Source: Flavobacteriales bacterium | GTDB taxonomy: Bacteria > Bacteroidota > Bacteroidia > Flavobacteriales > UBA1820 | Direction: 5' to 3' | NCBI GenBank assembly: GCA_003150615.1 | Contig: QALN01000006.1 | Span: 124,001 to 188,000, forward strand | DNA: 64,000 nt | Shown here: positions 28,139 through 37,079 of the stretch, piece after piece | Layout of the letters: the number at the start of each line of letters is the position of its first letter | How positions within the stretch are numbered: the stretch's first letter is position 1 | Program-made: the position numbers and the translations under genes | The notes under the pieces: generated by a model | Told to the model about the DNA's origin: nothing | What the model saw: the letters and a program-made list of their open reading frames with translations, nothing else | Database searches by the model: none

Positions 28139-29338
28139 ATGAAGTACCGGATAAAATACTGCGTCATCTTAATGGCGAGGGTCGTTTTCCGAATATTCTA
28201 TTTGTTTATACCGGTAAAAAGGAACAGCATTCTTTTCTGTTCATTCAGCGGTATGCAATACACGTGCAATCCTAAATATATTTTCGAGAGTTTATATAGC
28301 AGATTCGGCCGGCGATATGAATATGTATGGGTACTGGATAACCGGGAAAAGCTTCCCGGCGAGTTCATGGGTTCGGTAAAGACCGTAAAGTTCAGATCCG
28401 TAAAATATATATATCACATGATGCGTTCGGAGGTTATAGTCGATAACGTCGGATTCGAATCTTTTCTGCCAAAACGCAGTGAACAGCTTTTGATCAATAC
28501 ATGGCATGGAGGCGGCGCATATAAAAAGGTATCTGCCGATATGAAAATGCACTCGGAAGGGGTCAAATGGTATATCAGGCGGGTTCGGGAACTGTCCGAA
28601 GGTACGACTGACTTTTTTCTGTCCAGCAGCAGGACATTTACCGATATTACATCCGATGATTTCTTTATGGACAGAAATTGTTTCATCCCGACCGGAATGC
28701 CGCGAAACGACAGGTTTTTTTCTTCCGACGCCGGGAAAAACCTGGCTCTCAGACAGCGAATATGCGGACAATACCATGTCGCTTCAGACAGTTTACTGGT
28801 GCTTTATGCTCCGACTTTCAGAAATTATGGCGCAAATATGCGGAATATCAGTCGTGACGCGTGTTGTCCGTGTGTAGAGAATGTGCTTGAGGCAACTTTC
28901 GGCAGAAAGGTAACCTTTCTGCATCGGCGGCATATTTGCCGGAACGATACTGCCACTCATCCAAGATGTGAAAATCCCGATATCGTAGATTTTACTCACT
29001 ATCCTGATATGCAGGACCTTCTTGAGATCGCCGATGTTTTAATAACGGATTATTCATCTTCGATCTGGGACTTTGCGTTAACCGGAAAACCTTGCTTCTT
29101 GTATATGCCGGATTTGGCTGAATATCGATACGACCGTGGGTTTTATACGCCTCTTGACAAGTGGCCTTTTCCGTATACGGAGAGTATTGACGGTTTATGC
29201 GGGCTTATCGCTTCATATAATGTTGAAGAAAACGCCAGGCGGATATCTGCGCACCAGAAATTGTTGGGCTCATACGAACACGGCCATGCAACATCCCGTG
29301 TAGTGGAAATCATAGAAAAGCATACCGGTCGAACGTAA
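28139..29338 (+). CDS. CDP-glycerol/ribitol phosphotransferase family protein (TagB/TarF-like)
   Basis: A 399-aa protein of the teichoic-acid polymerase family. An N-terminal hydrophobic segment (8-27) suggests membrane attachment. NTWHGGGAYKKV carries the conserved catalytic His, FIPTGMPRND, VLYAPTFRNYG, and the C-terminal VDFTHYPDMQDLLEIADVLITDYSSSIWDFAL is the nucleotide-binding signature. Members transfer glycerol- or ribitol-phosphate from CDP donors. With the cytidylyltransferase it implies a phosphodiester-linked surface polymer or modification in a Gram-negative host. It ends five bases before the convergent GT4 gene. Confidence 0.88.
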   Translation: MKYRIKYCVILMARVVFRIFYLFIPVKRNSILFCSFSGMQYTCNPKYIFESLYSRFGRRYEYVWVLDNREKLPGEFMGSVKTVKFRSVKYIYHMMRSEVIVDNVGFESFLPKRSEQLLINTWHGGGAYKKVSADMKMHSEGVKWYIRRVRELSEGTTDFFLSSSRTFTDITSDDFFMDRNCFIPTGMPRNDRFFSSDAGKNLALRQRICGQYHVASDSLLVLYAPTFRNYGANMRNISRDACCPCVENVLEATFGRKVTFLHRRHICRNDTATHPRCENPDIVDFTHYPDMQDLLEIADVLITDYSSSIWDFALTGKPCFLYMPDLAEYRYDRGFYTPLDKWPFPYTESIDGLCGLIASYNVEENARRISAHQKLLGSYEHGHATSRVVEIIEKHTGRT

Positions 29339-29343
29339 CAGCC

Positions 29344-30546
29344 TTATTTTAACTTATCTTGCCGCGACAAATATTCAAGAAGGATCCCTACTTGGTTCCT
29401 TCGTGTGTATTGTCGGATCTTATCCCATTTACGCGGTAATACATGCTTGTTCTTCCACAGGGAATAGCATTGGAGTATTTTGTTCTTTATGTCTTCTACG
29501 TCGGTTACATCTGCCGTAAAACCGGCATTCGTTTCGGCCAGCAGTTCGGCAATGACATCATTGGGATCGCAAATGGCGAGAATTGGTTTGTTGGTTGCCA
29601 GGTAATCGAACAGTTTACCGGTATAGACCCCCTTTCGGCCTTTCGGGTGCACCAGTACCAGTGTGTCGGCTGCCAATGACATTTTTATCGCTTCCGAATG
29701 GCCGACTTCCGCGATCAGGGTTATGTTCGGTCGAATATTTTCCGGGATCGACAGTGTTTTATGGTTCCCTATTATGTTGATGCGGCTCTCTGGTGGGATA
29801 TCTCCGGCGGAAATAAGCTCGGAGAAAGCTTTAAACCAGTTCTCAGGATTGATAAATGAATAGAATTTCCCTATGAACGCCATAGTGAAAACCTGCTGGA
29901 ATGATACGCTGTGCACTTCTTCATAATCATATCCGTTCTTTATTTCGAGCACTCTGCCGTGGCCTCCCAACATTTTGAAATCTTCAACTAACGGAGCTGA
30001 TACGGACAATACTAAGTCTGCGGCATCCAATATTTTACGCTCATAAGGCCTGATACGCCGGGCAGTATCCGGTGACAGAAATGGACTTTTCGACATTTCA
30101 TCGCGCATGTCGGCAATCCAGTAAATTCCAGGGATTTTACGGCGCAAGCGGAGAGCTATCATGTGGGGCGATAGAAAATCATATGTGCTCAGTATGACAT
30201 CGAATGATTTGTTTTTATTCAACGCCATTATTTGTCGGAGGGCCCTGAAGCGCCATAACAATTTAAAATCCAGAGTAAGCCGGAACTGTAACGATTGCAG
30301 AGAACGTTTGAAATTGAATCCTGTATTTTGCGACCGGAGAGATTTTGATTCCGATTCCGGCAATACATAATCTTTTATATAATGTACCTCACATCCGTTC
30401 CAGATCATTGTTTCATCGCGGTCACCTTCTGTTACTACCGTCACCGAGTGCCCCGCTTCAGAAAAATACTTTGCGAAAGCATTTATCCTGAATGAGCCGA
30501 TACGGTTGTTGGGGTAAAAAAAATTGCTAACAATTAAAATATTCAT
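29344..30546 (-). CDS. Glycosyltransferase family 4 protein
   Basis: A 400-aa GT-B enzyme. FFYPNNRIGSFRINAFAKYFSEAGHSVTVVT is the N-terminal acceptor domain with its SxR-like start, IYWIADMRDEMSKSP lies at the domain boundary, and the donor domain runs VLEIKNGYDYEE, MAFIGKFYSFINPENW, and DTLVLVHPKGRKGVYTGKLFDYLATNKPILAI with the retaining-GT4 Glu/Lys region altered. Similar proteins build capsule or LPS glycans. It is convergent with the CDP-alditol genes and has its own promoter (TAAATTTG on the minus strand near 30640-30650). Confidence 0.85.
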   Translation of the reverse strand: MNILIVSNFFYPNNRIGSFRINAFAKYFSEAGHSVTVVTEGDRDETMIWNGCEVHYIKDYVLPESESKSLRSQNTGFNFKRSLQSLQFRLTLDFKLLWRFRALRQIMALNKNKSFDVILSTYDFLSPHMIALRLRRKIPGIYWIADMRDEMSKSPFLSPDTARRIRPYERKILDAADLVLSVSAPLVEDFKMLGGHGRVLEIKNGYDYEEVHSVSFQQVFTMAFIGKFYSFINPENWFKAFSELISAGDIPPESRINIIGNHKTLSIPENIRPNITLIAEVGHSEAIKMSLAADTLVLVHPKGRKGVYTGKLFDYLATNKPILAICDPNDVIAELLAETNAGFTADVTDVEDIKNKILQCYSLWKNKHVLPRKWDKIRQYTRRNQVGILLEYLSRQDKLK

Positions 30547-30902
30547 TTGTCAGTGGTTAGATACATATTGGAAAGTCACTGTTAACCGGCAGATGTCCTT
30601 AATGCAGAGGATACGCCTTTAAGGCGCTGACGGAGAATCGCAAATTTAACGAAATATTTGATGTTAAGTTGTGGGCTCGATTGAAATTAGCGGCTTTATA
30701 CGGTTAATGGAAAAAATACGCGGTGCTCGTTGTGTGGTGAAAGTTTTGAAAATAACTGATAGTATAAAGGGTTATCGCTTATTTTCCATTATCAGACAGT
30801 TAAGTGTAAATGAAAATGCCTGGTGTAAATAGCGGCATTGAATTTTATCTGTTTTCTCCCGCATGAAATGAGGGAAAATTACGGATGTATAAGCAAAATA
30901 AA
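30547..30902. other. Gene-free host flank before the element
   Basis: About 350 bp of AT-rich DNA between the GT4 start and the tRNA terminator. Apart from the GT4 -7 box near 30640-30650 nothing was recognised. Confidence 0.4.
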
Positions 30903-30933
30903 AACCTCGGATGATTTTCAATCATTCGAGGTT
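30903..30933 (-). terminator. Stranded terminator of the tRNA-Leu gene
   Basis: AACCTCGGATGATT and AATCATTCGAGGTT form a 14-bp stem (one G-T pair) with a 3-base loop and, on the minus strand, a downstream T-run. It lies 5 bp beyond the left attachment core, where the tRNA-Leu 3' end would be without the element. It now lies 19.4 kb away from that gene. Confidence 0.75.
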
Positions 30934-30937
30934 TGTG

Positions 30938-30951
30938 GTACCCGGAGCGGG
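30938..30951. repeat. attL core of the integrated element
   Basis: GTACCCGGAGCGGG is identical to 50347-50360, where it forms the 3' end of tRNA-Leu(CAA). The copy here is only the tRNA tail, as expected for the distal junction after site-specific integration. Confidence 0.88.
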
Positions 30952-31062
30952 AATGTACACGGCAAATAAAATATATCCATTGGAATGTAAGTGAAAGAAA
31001 CATAGGGAGTTCAAATATAGATATTAACTCTTGTTTTCAAAAAAAAGATTATATTTTGTCTT

Positions 31063-31107
31063 TTTTGGCTACCCTTTGGCTACCCGGGAATAACAAAATA
31101 TCTATAT
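31063..31107 (+). promoter_or_regulatory. Integrase promoter overlapped by arm-type repeat
   Basis: Two TTGGCTACC boxes (31065-31084) form a 22-bp block that recurs exactly at 50277-50298 near the other end. TATATTTG at 31100-31107 is the -7 box, so the boxes sit at the -33 region. They fit integrase arm-binding sites that would also autoregulate the integrase. Confidence 0.55.
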
Positions 31108-31136
31108 TTGCAAAAAAGGGAAACAAAAAGCGAGGT

Positions 31137-32360
31137 ATGGCACAAAAAAAAGATATAAGGAGTGATGGGACTTATCTAATAAGCCGGGACACTACCGACA
31201 ACCCTAAGTTAGGTGCAAAGATACTTTCGGATGGTCGGGAAAGTTTGTTTTTAGATTACTATTTCGGCTATAAAATGGTGTATAGTGAAAAATTAGACAG
31301 ACAGGTCGTCAGGAAGGACAGGAAAAGAGAGTATCTAAAGCTATATCTTTATCAAGCGCCTAAAACATCATTTGAACGTCAGCACAACAAAGAAATATTG
31401 GAGCTTGCAAAGAGGATAAGATATGAGCGCGGACAACAAATGTTGGAACAGGCGGAAGGTTATAGGCTCAAAAAGAAGCGAGACATTAATTTTCTTGATT
31501 ACTTCCGGGGATATATTGCGAAATACACCAAAAAAGATATTAAAATGGTGGAAATAGCGCTCCGGCGTTTTATTGATTTCCTACACGATACACCGGAGTA
31601 TAATAAACATGCTGAAAACATAAAGCCGGAGCAAATAACTAAAGATATGATTAGGGATTTCACCGGGTATTTAGAAGGTAGAAGCGTGGGAGAGGGCGCC
31701 AAAAGTATATACGCCCGGTTTAAAAAAGTTGTTAGGTATGCTGTTGAACACGATATTATGTTAAAAAACCCGTGTACAGGCATAACTATAAAAGTGGACG
31801 ACCAGCAATTAAGGAAAGAGGTACTATCACCGGAGGAAATACAACAATTGATAGGAACCCACTATGAACACGAGAACCTAAATATAAGACGGGCTTTTAT
31901 TTTTTGTCTCTATTGTGGGTTGAGACACTGTGATGTGAGAAACCTTACATTTTCTAATGTGGATTATGCTAACAGGCTGTTGTTGTTTGAGCAGAGCAAA
32001 ACAAAAGGGCATAGCGTCAAAAGCGGAGTGGTTATTCCTTTGAATGATGGCCTATTAAAGCTGATAGGTGAGCCGAGTAACCCCGATAGGAGGAATGAGT
32101 TAATCTTTCCCCTGCCCAGTTATGAAATGTGCTTAAAAGCCTTAAAACATTGGGTAAAGCGAGCAGGAATAAATAAACATATAAGTTGGCATTGCGCGCG
32201 GCATTCTTTTGCGGTGAATATTCTCAACAATGGAGCGAATATTAAAACGGTTGCGAGCCTTTTAGGGCATAGTGGGCTGAAACATACAGAAAAATACACA
32301 AGAGCAATAGACAGCCTTAAAGAAGCAGCAATAAATAGTTTGCCGGAACTTAAAATGTAG
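31137..32360 (+). CDS. Tyrosine recombinase / phage integrase
   Basis: A 407-aa site-specific recombinase. The N-terminal arm-binding region (about 1-100) is followed by a SAM-like core-binding domain (about 110-215) and the catalytic domain with Arg262 (CGLRHCD), His352-x-x-Arg355 (HCARHSF), His378 (LLGHS) and nucleophile Tyr387 (HTEKYTR). The frame extends to 30933, but that stretch covers attL and the promoter; ATG 31137 follows the -7 box by about 30 bp. It lies next to attL and recombines the tRNA-Leu 3' end. Relatives are common in Bacteroidota mobile elements. Confidence 0.93.
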   Translation: MAQKKDIRSDGTYLISRDTTDNPKLGAKILSDGRESLFLDYYFGYKMVYSEKLDRQVVRKDRKREYLKLYLYQAPKTSFERQHNKEILELAKRIRYERGQQMLEQAEGYRLKKKRDINFLDYFRGYIAKYTKKDIKMVEIALRRFIDFLHDTPEYNKHAENIKPEQITKDMIRDFTGYLEGRSVGEGAKSIYARFKKVVRYAVEHDIMLKNPCTGITIKVDDQQLRKEVLSPEEIQQLIGTHYEHENLNIRRAFIFCLYCGLRHCDVRNLTFSNVDYANRLLLFEQSKTKGHSVKSGVVIPLNDGLLKLIGEPSNPDRRNELIFPLPSYEMCLKALKHWVKRAGINKHISWHCARHSFAVNILNNGANIKTVASLLGHSGLKHTEKYTRAIDSLKEAAINSLPELKM

Positions 32361-32367
32361 AAAAACG

Positions 32368-33258
32368 ATGAAGAAAAAATTTTCAGAGTTGAGCCTTGAA
32401 GAGTTTACCAGGGTACTGTGTGGTATGGAGGGAAATTACAGCCTTTCTTTGACGTTATTTCTCAATTCGGGGGATAAGGTGTGTGAAGCGATCGATGGGA
32501 CGTATTCAGAACTATATGATTTCTGCATGGGTGAATTAGCGAAATATCCAGACAATAAAAAAGTTCAGGCTTCTTTAAAGGAACTCGAAGAAAACGCGTT
32601 CGATTATGATGTAGACTTTGAGACATTAGATATAAATGACTATCTGGAAAATAAAACAAAAGGTTTTCAAAAGGACAGGTGTAGTATTGTCCTGCGTGAC
32701 CTGAAATATTATCATTTGAATATCAATGAAGAAAGGGAAAAATACGTGGAGGAAAAAATTTTACAGGGATGGAAAGATTATAAGGTAAGAAAAATAAAAG
32801 GCCCGGATAGCGGAAGTCTGGCCGGAATAATAGGTGATATCGACGTGATAGACTATAAAGATGCGTATAATAAGATTTACGGTTATTATTATGATTACTA
32901 TTATCTATATGCTATAAAAGTGTTAGAAAGTAAGGTAGAGCAGATAGATGAGGTTAAATTTCCGCCGGAATTAGATAATCCGCAAACCAAGAAATATTTT
33001 GATAGGGCATTAAAAGCCGGATATATGGAGTTATCAAACGCAGGATTGAAATGGAATGCCATAGGGGGAAAAGGCGGTAATTCCCAATTAGGATATTTTT
33101 GTAGTAAGGTATACAGCCCTCCACGTCCCATCTCTGCCCTTGAAAATTTGTTTAAGGTTACAAGGCTTTCATCGTATATAACAAATGCAGGTCTTGATGT
33201 AAGAAGGGCCGACACTATTAAATGGAGAAACGATGTCGATAAATTATTTCAAGATTGA
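32368..33258 (+). CDS. Mobile-element protein of unknown function
   Basis: A 296-aa AT-rich gene that starts 8 bp after the integrase stop, so it is probably co-transcribed. No catalytic motif was recognised. Residues about 195-296 (KFPPELDNPQTKKYFDRALKA, LGYFCSKVYS, LENLFKVTRL) look like the C-terminal domain seen in proteins next to Bacteroidales element integrases. The middle is tyrosine-rich (YGYYYDYYYLYA). A role in integration, excision or regulation is possible; none is shown. A terminator follows directly. Confidence 0.65.
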   Translation: MKKKFSELSLEEFTRVLCGMEGNYSLSLTLFLNSGDKVCEAIDGTYSELYDFCMGELAKYPDNKKVQASLKELEENAFDYDVDFETLDINDYLENKTKGFQKDRCSIVLRDLKYYHLNINEEREKYVEEKILQGWKDYKVRKIKGPDSGSLAGIIGDIDVIDYKDAYNKIYGYYYDYYYLYAIKVLESKVEQIDEVKFPPELDNPQTKKYFDRALKAGYMELSNAGLKWNAIGGKGGNSQLGYFCSKVYSPPRPISALENLFKVTRLSSYITNAGLDVRRADTIKWRNDVDKLFQD

Positions 33259-33260
33259 TT

Positions 33261-33291
33261 TAGCCCCTTTATAGGGGCTTTTTTATTGGGA
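33261..33291 (+). terminator. Terminator after the integrase operon
   Basis: AGCCCCT, TTAT loop, AGGGGCT and a T-run, right after the stop at 33258. Confidence 0.82.
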
Positions 33292-33338
33292 TGAAATTAG
33301 ACTAATTTTACTCTATATTCTTTCTTTCTTTAGCCCTC

Positions 33339-33461
33339 TATTTTTGCACTTGTATTCACTCGGATAGCGAGCGCAAGTCTATCGCGAAGGATTACACGGG
33401 CAAATACGGGGGAGTCTTGCGCCTCAATCCAGAAAGCCCAGACTATTTAATAAATACAGTC
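33339..33461 (+). promoter_or_regulatory. Promoter and structured leader of the HTH-primase genes
   Basis: TATTTTTG at 33339-33346 is a -7 match. The leader of about 110 nt contains GCGCAAG near 33370 and CTTGCGC near 33416, able to pair, plus a smaller GATAGCGA/TATCGCG helix inside. It may be a regulatory leader. There is no match to a riboswitch that I know. Confidence 0.4.
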
Positions 33462-33752
33462 ATGGACAAAGAATTAAAACAGGTTGCCGACCTTGTAACG
33501 GCAAATACAATCTTCTGCACTAAAGAAATACTAACAAGCGACGAGGCCGCTAAATATATGGGTATATCCAAGAGTTACCTTTATAAACTGACTATGAGAC
33601 AAATAATACCTCATTATAAGCCGATGGGTAAAATGTGTTACTTCAACCGGGCAGAGCTTGAACAATGGTTGCAGAGTAACCGCGTATCCACTTCTGCCGA
33701 TATAAACCAACTTGCGCAGACTTATTGCATGAATAAAGGAGGCGTAAAATAG
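33462..33752 (+). CDS. Excisionase-like helix-turn-helix protein
   Basis: A 96-aa protein with a MerR/HTH_17-type DNA-binding domain: ILTSDEAAKYMGISKSYLYKLTMRQIIPHYKPMGKMCYFNRAELEQWL (about residues 22-69). In Bacteroidota elements such genes often act as recombination directionality factors or regulators. The frame can open at 33417 but ATG 33462 removes leader sequence. It lies 61 bp upstream of the helicase gene. Excision role inferred from family and place. Confidence 0.78.
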   Translation: MDKELKQVADLVTANTIFCTKEILTSDEAAKYMGISKSYLYKLTMRQIIPHYKPMGKMCYFNRAELEQWLQSNRVSTSADINQLAQTYCMNKGGVK

Positions 33753-33813
33753 TCGTCGATGTAGACATGGATCTGGAGCTTTTTTAGACAGAACCCCGAA
33801 TAAATGAAAAAAC

Positions 33814-35334
33814 ATGAACAATACAGCAGTACAACCGCAGGACGGGCCACGTGTCGCGTCCCCTCTGATATCGTCCCTTAGGGAAGATTTCCAGACCAAA
33901 ACCCGCGAAATTAAAGCCGACCGAGCAGCCAAAGCCGAGAAAGAAATAAAAGGACGCACCGTAACGGATGTATTATCCGAATTGATAAATACTTTTGAAG
34001 AAATCGATTTCCGGGAACGCGCAAAACTTGAACCCGACCAGAAAATAACCCAAAAAATATATGTAGTCCAATCCGCAGACATAATACTGGAGAAAGCCAA
34101 AGCGCAGAACTGGGGAATAGGGGTTAACAACGATTTCATTTATATATATAATGGCAAATATTGGCAACCCACGGGAACCGGGGATTTTAAAACATTCTTG
34201 TCTGACGCAGCAAAAAAAATGGGTGTCCCGTTGAATGATGCGAAGTATTACAAATTTCAGGACGAACTATACAAGCAATTCATAAGCATCGCCAATCTTA
34301 CAACTCCGGATCCGAACAATAATATCACGCTCATAAACTTACAAAACGGGACATTTGAAATATCAAAAGACAAACAGAGCCTAAGAGACTACCGCAGGGA
34401 AGATTTTTTAAAATATCAATTGACGTTCTCTTATGACCCCTCCGCAGAAGCCCCGATGTTTGAAAAATACCTCGAACGCGTATTGCCCGATGAGGATTGC
34501 CGTAAGGTTTTAGCTGAATACATCGGATATATATTTACTCACGGGCTTAAACTTGAGAAAATAGCCCTTTTATACGGTAGTGGCGCGAATGGCAAAAGCG
34601 TATTTTTCGATATTATAACCGCTTTACTGGGGCGCGAGAATACATGTTCTTTTTCGCTTCAATCCCTTACGAAAACAGACAGCTATCAACGCGGAGAACT
34701 ATCCGACAAATTACTTAATTACGCGTCGGAAATAAACGGCTCGCTTGAAGCATCCATATTTAAACAACTGGCAAGCGGTGAACCCGTCGGAGCCCGTCGC
34801 ATATATGGCCGTCCGTTCACAATGGAAAAATACGCCAAGCTCATGTTTAACTGCAACGAATTGCCGAAAGAAACGGAACAAACGCACGCATTTTTCCGCC
34901 GCTTCCTGATAATACCGTTCACACAGACGATACCGGAAGCAGAGCGGGACGTTAACCTGTCAAAAAAAATAATCGGGAGCGAATTAAGCGGCGTATTCAA
35001 CTGGGTATTGGACGGACTAAAACGGTTATTAGCACAAGGAGCGTTTACCGCCTCGCCCGTTATAGAAAATCAACTTAAAGAGTTCCGCATGCAGTCCGAC
35101 AGCGTAAGTATGTTTCTTGAGGAGTGCAGCTATAAACAATCTTCTGACAATAAAATACTATTGCAAACCCTGTACAACGAATACCGCAATTTCTGCCTTG
35201 TCAACGGGTATTATTCCGTGTCAAATAAAACCCTCAAAACCCGGCTCGAAACACTTGGTTACGAGACACGGAAAACAATGGCCGGGCAATGCGTGTTCAT
35301 TGAGAAAAGCGACGAACATTTTAACACCTTTTAA
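33814..35334 (+). CDS. Phage/plasmid SF3 helicase (P4/D5 primase-helicase C-terminal type)
   Basis: A 506-aa protein. After a charged N-terminal part (1-75) come a D5_N-like domain (YLERVLPDEDCRKVLAEYIGYIFTHG, about 215-245) and the superfamily 3 helicase core: Walker A GSGANGKS (about 254-261), Walker B region KLLNYASEINGS, motif C KLMFNCNELP and the RRFLIIPF arginine motif. The N-terminus lacks an obvious archaeo-eukaryotic primase domain; the separate TOPRIM protein downstream may supply priming. Its last codons lie inside the 188-bp inverted repeat. It probably unwinds the element's replication origin. Confidence 0.88.
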   Translation: MNNTAVQPQDGPRVASPLISSLREDFQTKTREIKADRAAKAEKEIKGRTVTDVLSELINTFEEIDFRERAKLEPDQKITQKIYVVQSADIILEKAKAQNWGIGVNNDFIYIYNGKYWQPTGTGDFKTFLSDAAKKMGVPLNDAKYYKFQDELYKQFISIANLTTPDPNNNITLINLQNGTFEISKDKQSLRDYRREDFLKYQLTFSYDPSAEAPMFEKYLERVLPDEDCRKVLAEYIGYIFTHGLKLEKIALLYGSGANGKSVFFDIITALLGRENTCSFSLQSLTKTDSYQRGELSDKLLNYASEINGSLEASIFKQLASGEPVGARRIYGRPFTMEKYAKLMFNCNELPKETEQTHAFFRRFLIIPFTQTIPEAERDVNLSKKIIGSELSGVFNWVLDGLKRLLAQGAFTASPVIENQLKEFRMQSDSVSMFLEECSYKQSSDNKILLQTLYNEYRNFCLVNGYYSVSNKTLKTRLETLGYETRKTMAGQCVFIEKSDEHFNTF

Positions 35335-35507
35335 CTAAATTAAGGGGCAAAAAAAATATCTTTTTTCGAGCGTCATTTCCGTCACTTCCGTCATAATCAA
35401 TACAAATAATTAAACATCAATGTATTGCAAAAGCTTGTTTGTTAAAAAATATGACGATGTATGACGATAATGACGGAGTTGTTGATTTGAGCAATTGATT
35501 AATGTTA
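35320..35507. repeat. Left arm of a 188-bp perfect inverted repeat with iteron-like motifs
   Basis: It matches the reverse complement of 46885-47072 without a mismatch in my base-by-base reading. It holds CGTCATTTCCGTCACTTCCGTCAT-type repeats at about 35371-35394 and an opposed cluster ATGACGATGTATGACGATAATGACGG-type at about 35449-35476. These TGACG words in two facing groups look like iterons. The arm lies between the helicase and primase genes, a usual place for a replication origin. Confidence 0.8.
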
Positions 35508-35532
35508 TAACAATGTTAAGAATATAGATGTC

Positions 35533-36675
35533 ATGGCGTATAAATACGAACTCGAAAAATACAACACCATACGCAGCCGCTATACCTGTCCGGCCTGCGG
35601 GCATAAACACCAGTTTGCGCGATACGTCGATATTGATACGGGTGAGTATATATCCGATGAGGTAGGCAAATGCAACAGAGAGGACAAATGCGGCTATCAT
35701 TACACCCCGGCGCAATACTTCAGGGAACACCCCGAAAGCCGCAGAGAGGAAACCACGATTAAACCGGGAGGCAATGAAAAAACCAAAAGACCCGGTGAGT
35801 TTTCAGAAAACCCAAAAAACGCGCCGAGGGGCGTTATACCGTGCGAATACGTAAATAAATCGCTTGGGTATGGCTCGTCTTTTATATATTTTTTGTGCTC
35901 CGTATTCGACAGTGGCAGCCTTACATCCCCCACCATTGAACGCCTGATGCGTCAATACTATTTGGGATGCACCAGAGGCGGCGCGGTAATATATTGGCAG
36001 ATAGACACAAAAAAGCGGGTAAGGACGGGCAAAATAATGCAATACAACCCGGAAACGGGAAAACGCATAAAGAATAACACCGGAGCCATAGACTGGGTGC
36101 ATTCCAGGCTTAAACGGAACGGAATACTGCCTGCCTCATGGGAGCTCTCACAGTGCCTTTTCGGCGAGCACCTGTTAAGCGAGCGCCCGACCGATATCGT
36201 ATGTCTTGTGGAGAGCGAAAAAACGGCTATTATCGGCAGCGGTGCTATGCCGGAATACGTGTGGCTCGCCACCGGAGGAAAACAAAACCTCAAATCCGAC
36301 AAATGCGCATGCTTAAAAGGGCGTGACGTGATTGTTTGCCCCGACTTGGGAGTATTCAACCTTTGGAGCGAAAAAGTACGGGAAATCGCAAATAAATGCG
36401 GTTTTGATGCGCGCCTTTCTGATTTTCTCGAAAACATAGCGAGCGATAAGGAAAAACACGAAGGGTATGATATCGCCGATTACCTGATACCGGAATTGCG
36501 GAAAGCGGGACAGCAAAACAACCCAAAGGTTACCCAAAGGGTAAACGGAACGATCGCGGCCAACTCCGGCATGTTATCCTATTTAGGCAACATCAACCCA
36601 TATATTTACGACCTTATAGGAGAATTGAACATAGATACGTCATTATTAAGCGATTATCCGGTATGTTCCGCTTGA
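35533..36675 (+). CDS. Zinc-finger/TOPRIM-like primase protein (DUF6371-type)
   Basis: A 380-aa protein. Residues 15-65 carry a CHC2-like metal site (CPACGHKHQF ... GKCNREDKCGYHYTPAQYF). Residues about 215-325 look like a TOPRIM domain: IVCLVESEKTAIIGS (acidic Glu), WLATGGKQNL, and DVIVCPDLGVFNLW (Asp motif). This layout is that of Bacteroidota DUF6371 proteins, related to DnaG-type primases. With the SF3 helicase on the other side of the iteron repeat it forms a split primase-helicase system. The C-terminal 50 residues are low in motif content. Confidence 0.75.
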   Translation: MAYKYELEKYNTIRSRYTCPACGHKHQFARYVDIDTGEYISDEVGKCNREDKCGYHYTPAQYFREHPESRREETTIKPGGNEKTKRPGEFSENPKNAPRGVIPCEYVNKSLGYGSSFIYFLCSVFDSGSLTSPTIERLMRQYYLGCTRGGAVIYWQIDTKKRVRTGKIMQYNPETGKRIKNNTGAIDWVHSRLKRNGILPASWELSQCLFGEHLLSERPTDIVCLVESEKTAIIGSGAMPEYVWLATGGKQNLKSDKCACLKGRDVIVCPDLGVFNLWSEKVREIANKCGFDARLSDFLENIASDKEKHEGYDIADYLIPELRKAGQQNNPKVTQRVNGTIAANSGMLSYLGNINPYIYDLIGELNIDTSLLSDYPVCSA

Positions 36676-36790
36676 TTTCCATGTAAAAAATGCGTATCTT
36701 TACATCAAAGTTCAGGCTTATATTTTATTATCGTTGTACCCGGTAATTGTTCAGTAAAGGAGCGGATTAAAAACCGCTCTTTTTTTGTGC
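36676..36790 (+). ncRNA. Candidate small RNA with strong terminator
   Basis: A TTG at 36674 and TATCTTTA at about 36692 have promoter-like spacing. The terminator GAGCGG ... CCGCTC plus seven T ends at about 36787. The stretch between has no start codon in a sensible frame. It could be an 80-90 nt RNA or just the 3' end of the primase transcript. Confidence 0.35.
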
Positions 36791-36840
36791 CGGAAACACC
36801 CCTGCAACCGTTTGTTTAGTGTCTGCGTTGTTGTTTTCTA

Positions 36841-37018
36841 ACTAATTGATTTTCACCGATATGGGATTTTCTCACTACGGCCTTAATTATTTGATTTTCA
36901 GCAATACCAGATTTTCTGGTAATGGCCTTAATTATTTGATTTTCAGATATACGGGATTTTCCCGCAATTGCCTTAATTATTTGATTTCCAGCAATACGGG
37001 ATTTTCCCGCAATGAGGT
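36841..37018 (+). repeat. Four tandem 45-bp hairpin repeats
   Basis: Units begin at TTGATTTT(C) words at 36846, 36891, 36936 and 36981, an exact 45-bp period. Each unit has TTGATTTTCA, a spacer, and a hairpin with a TTT loop: TGGGA/TCTCA, TACCAGA/TCTGGTA, CGGGA/TCCCG, CGGGA/TCCCG. The stem sequence changes while pairing is kept. Related single or double copies lie at 47266-47310 and, inverted, at 50155-50245. Confidence 0.82.
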
Positions 37019-37079
37019 TTTAACTATAAAAAACGCATTTATATTTCTGTTTTACAGGGGAAATTCGTATATTTATACC

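Noticed and set aside
30933..31136. N-terminal 68-residue extension of the integrase
   Set aside because: It would translate the attL core, the arm sites and the promoter; ATG 31137 after the -7 box fits better.
36841..37018. CRISPR array
   Set aside because: The whole 45-bp unit is repeated including the spacer; there is no unique spacer sequence.
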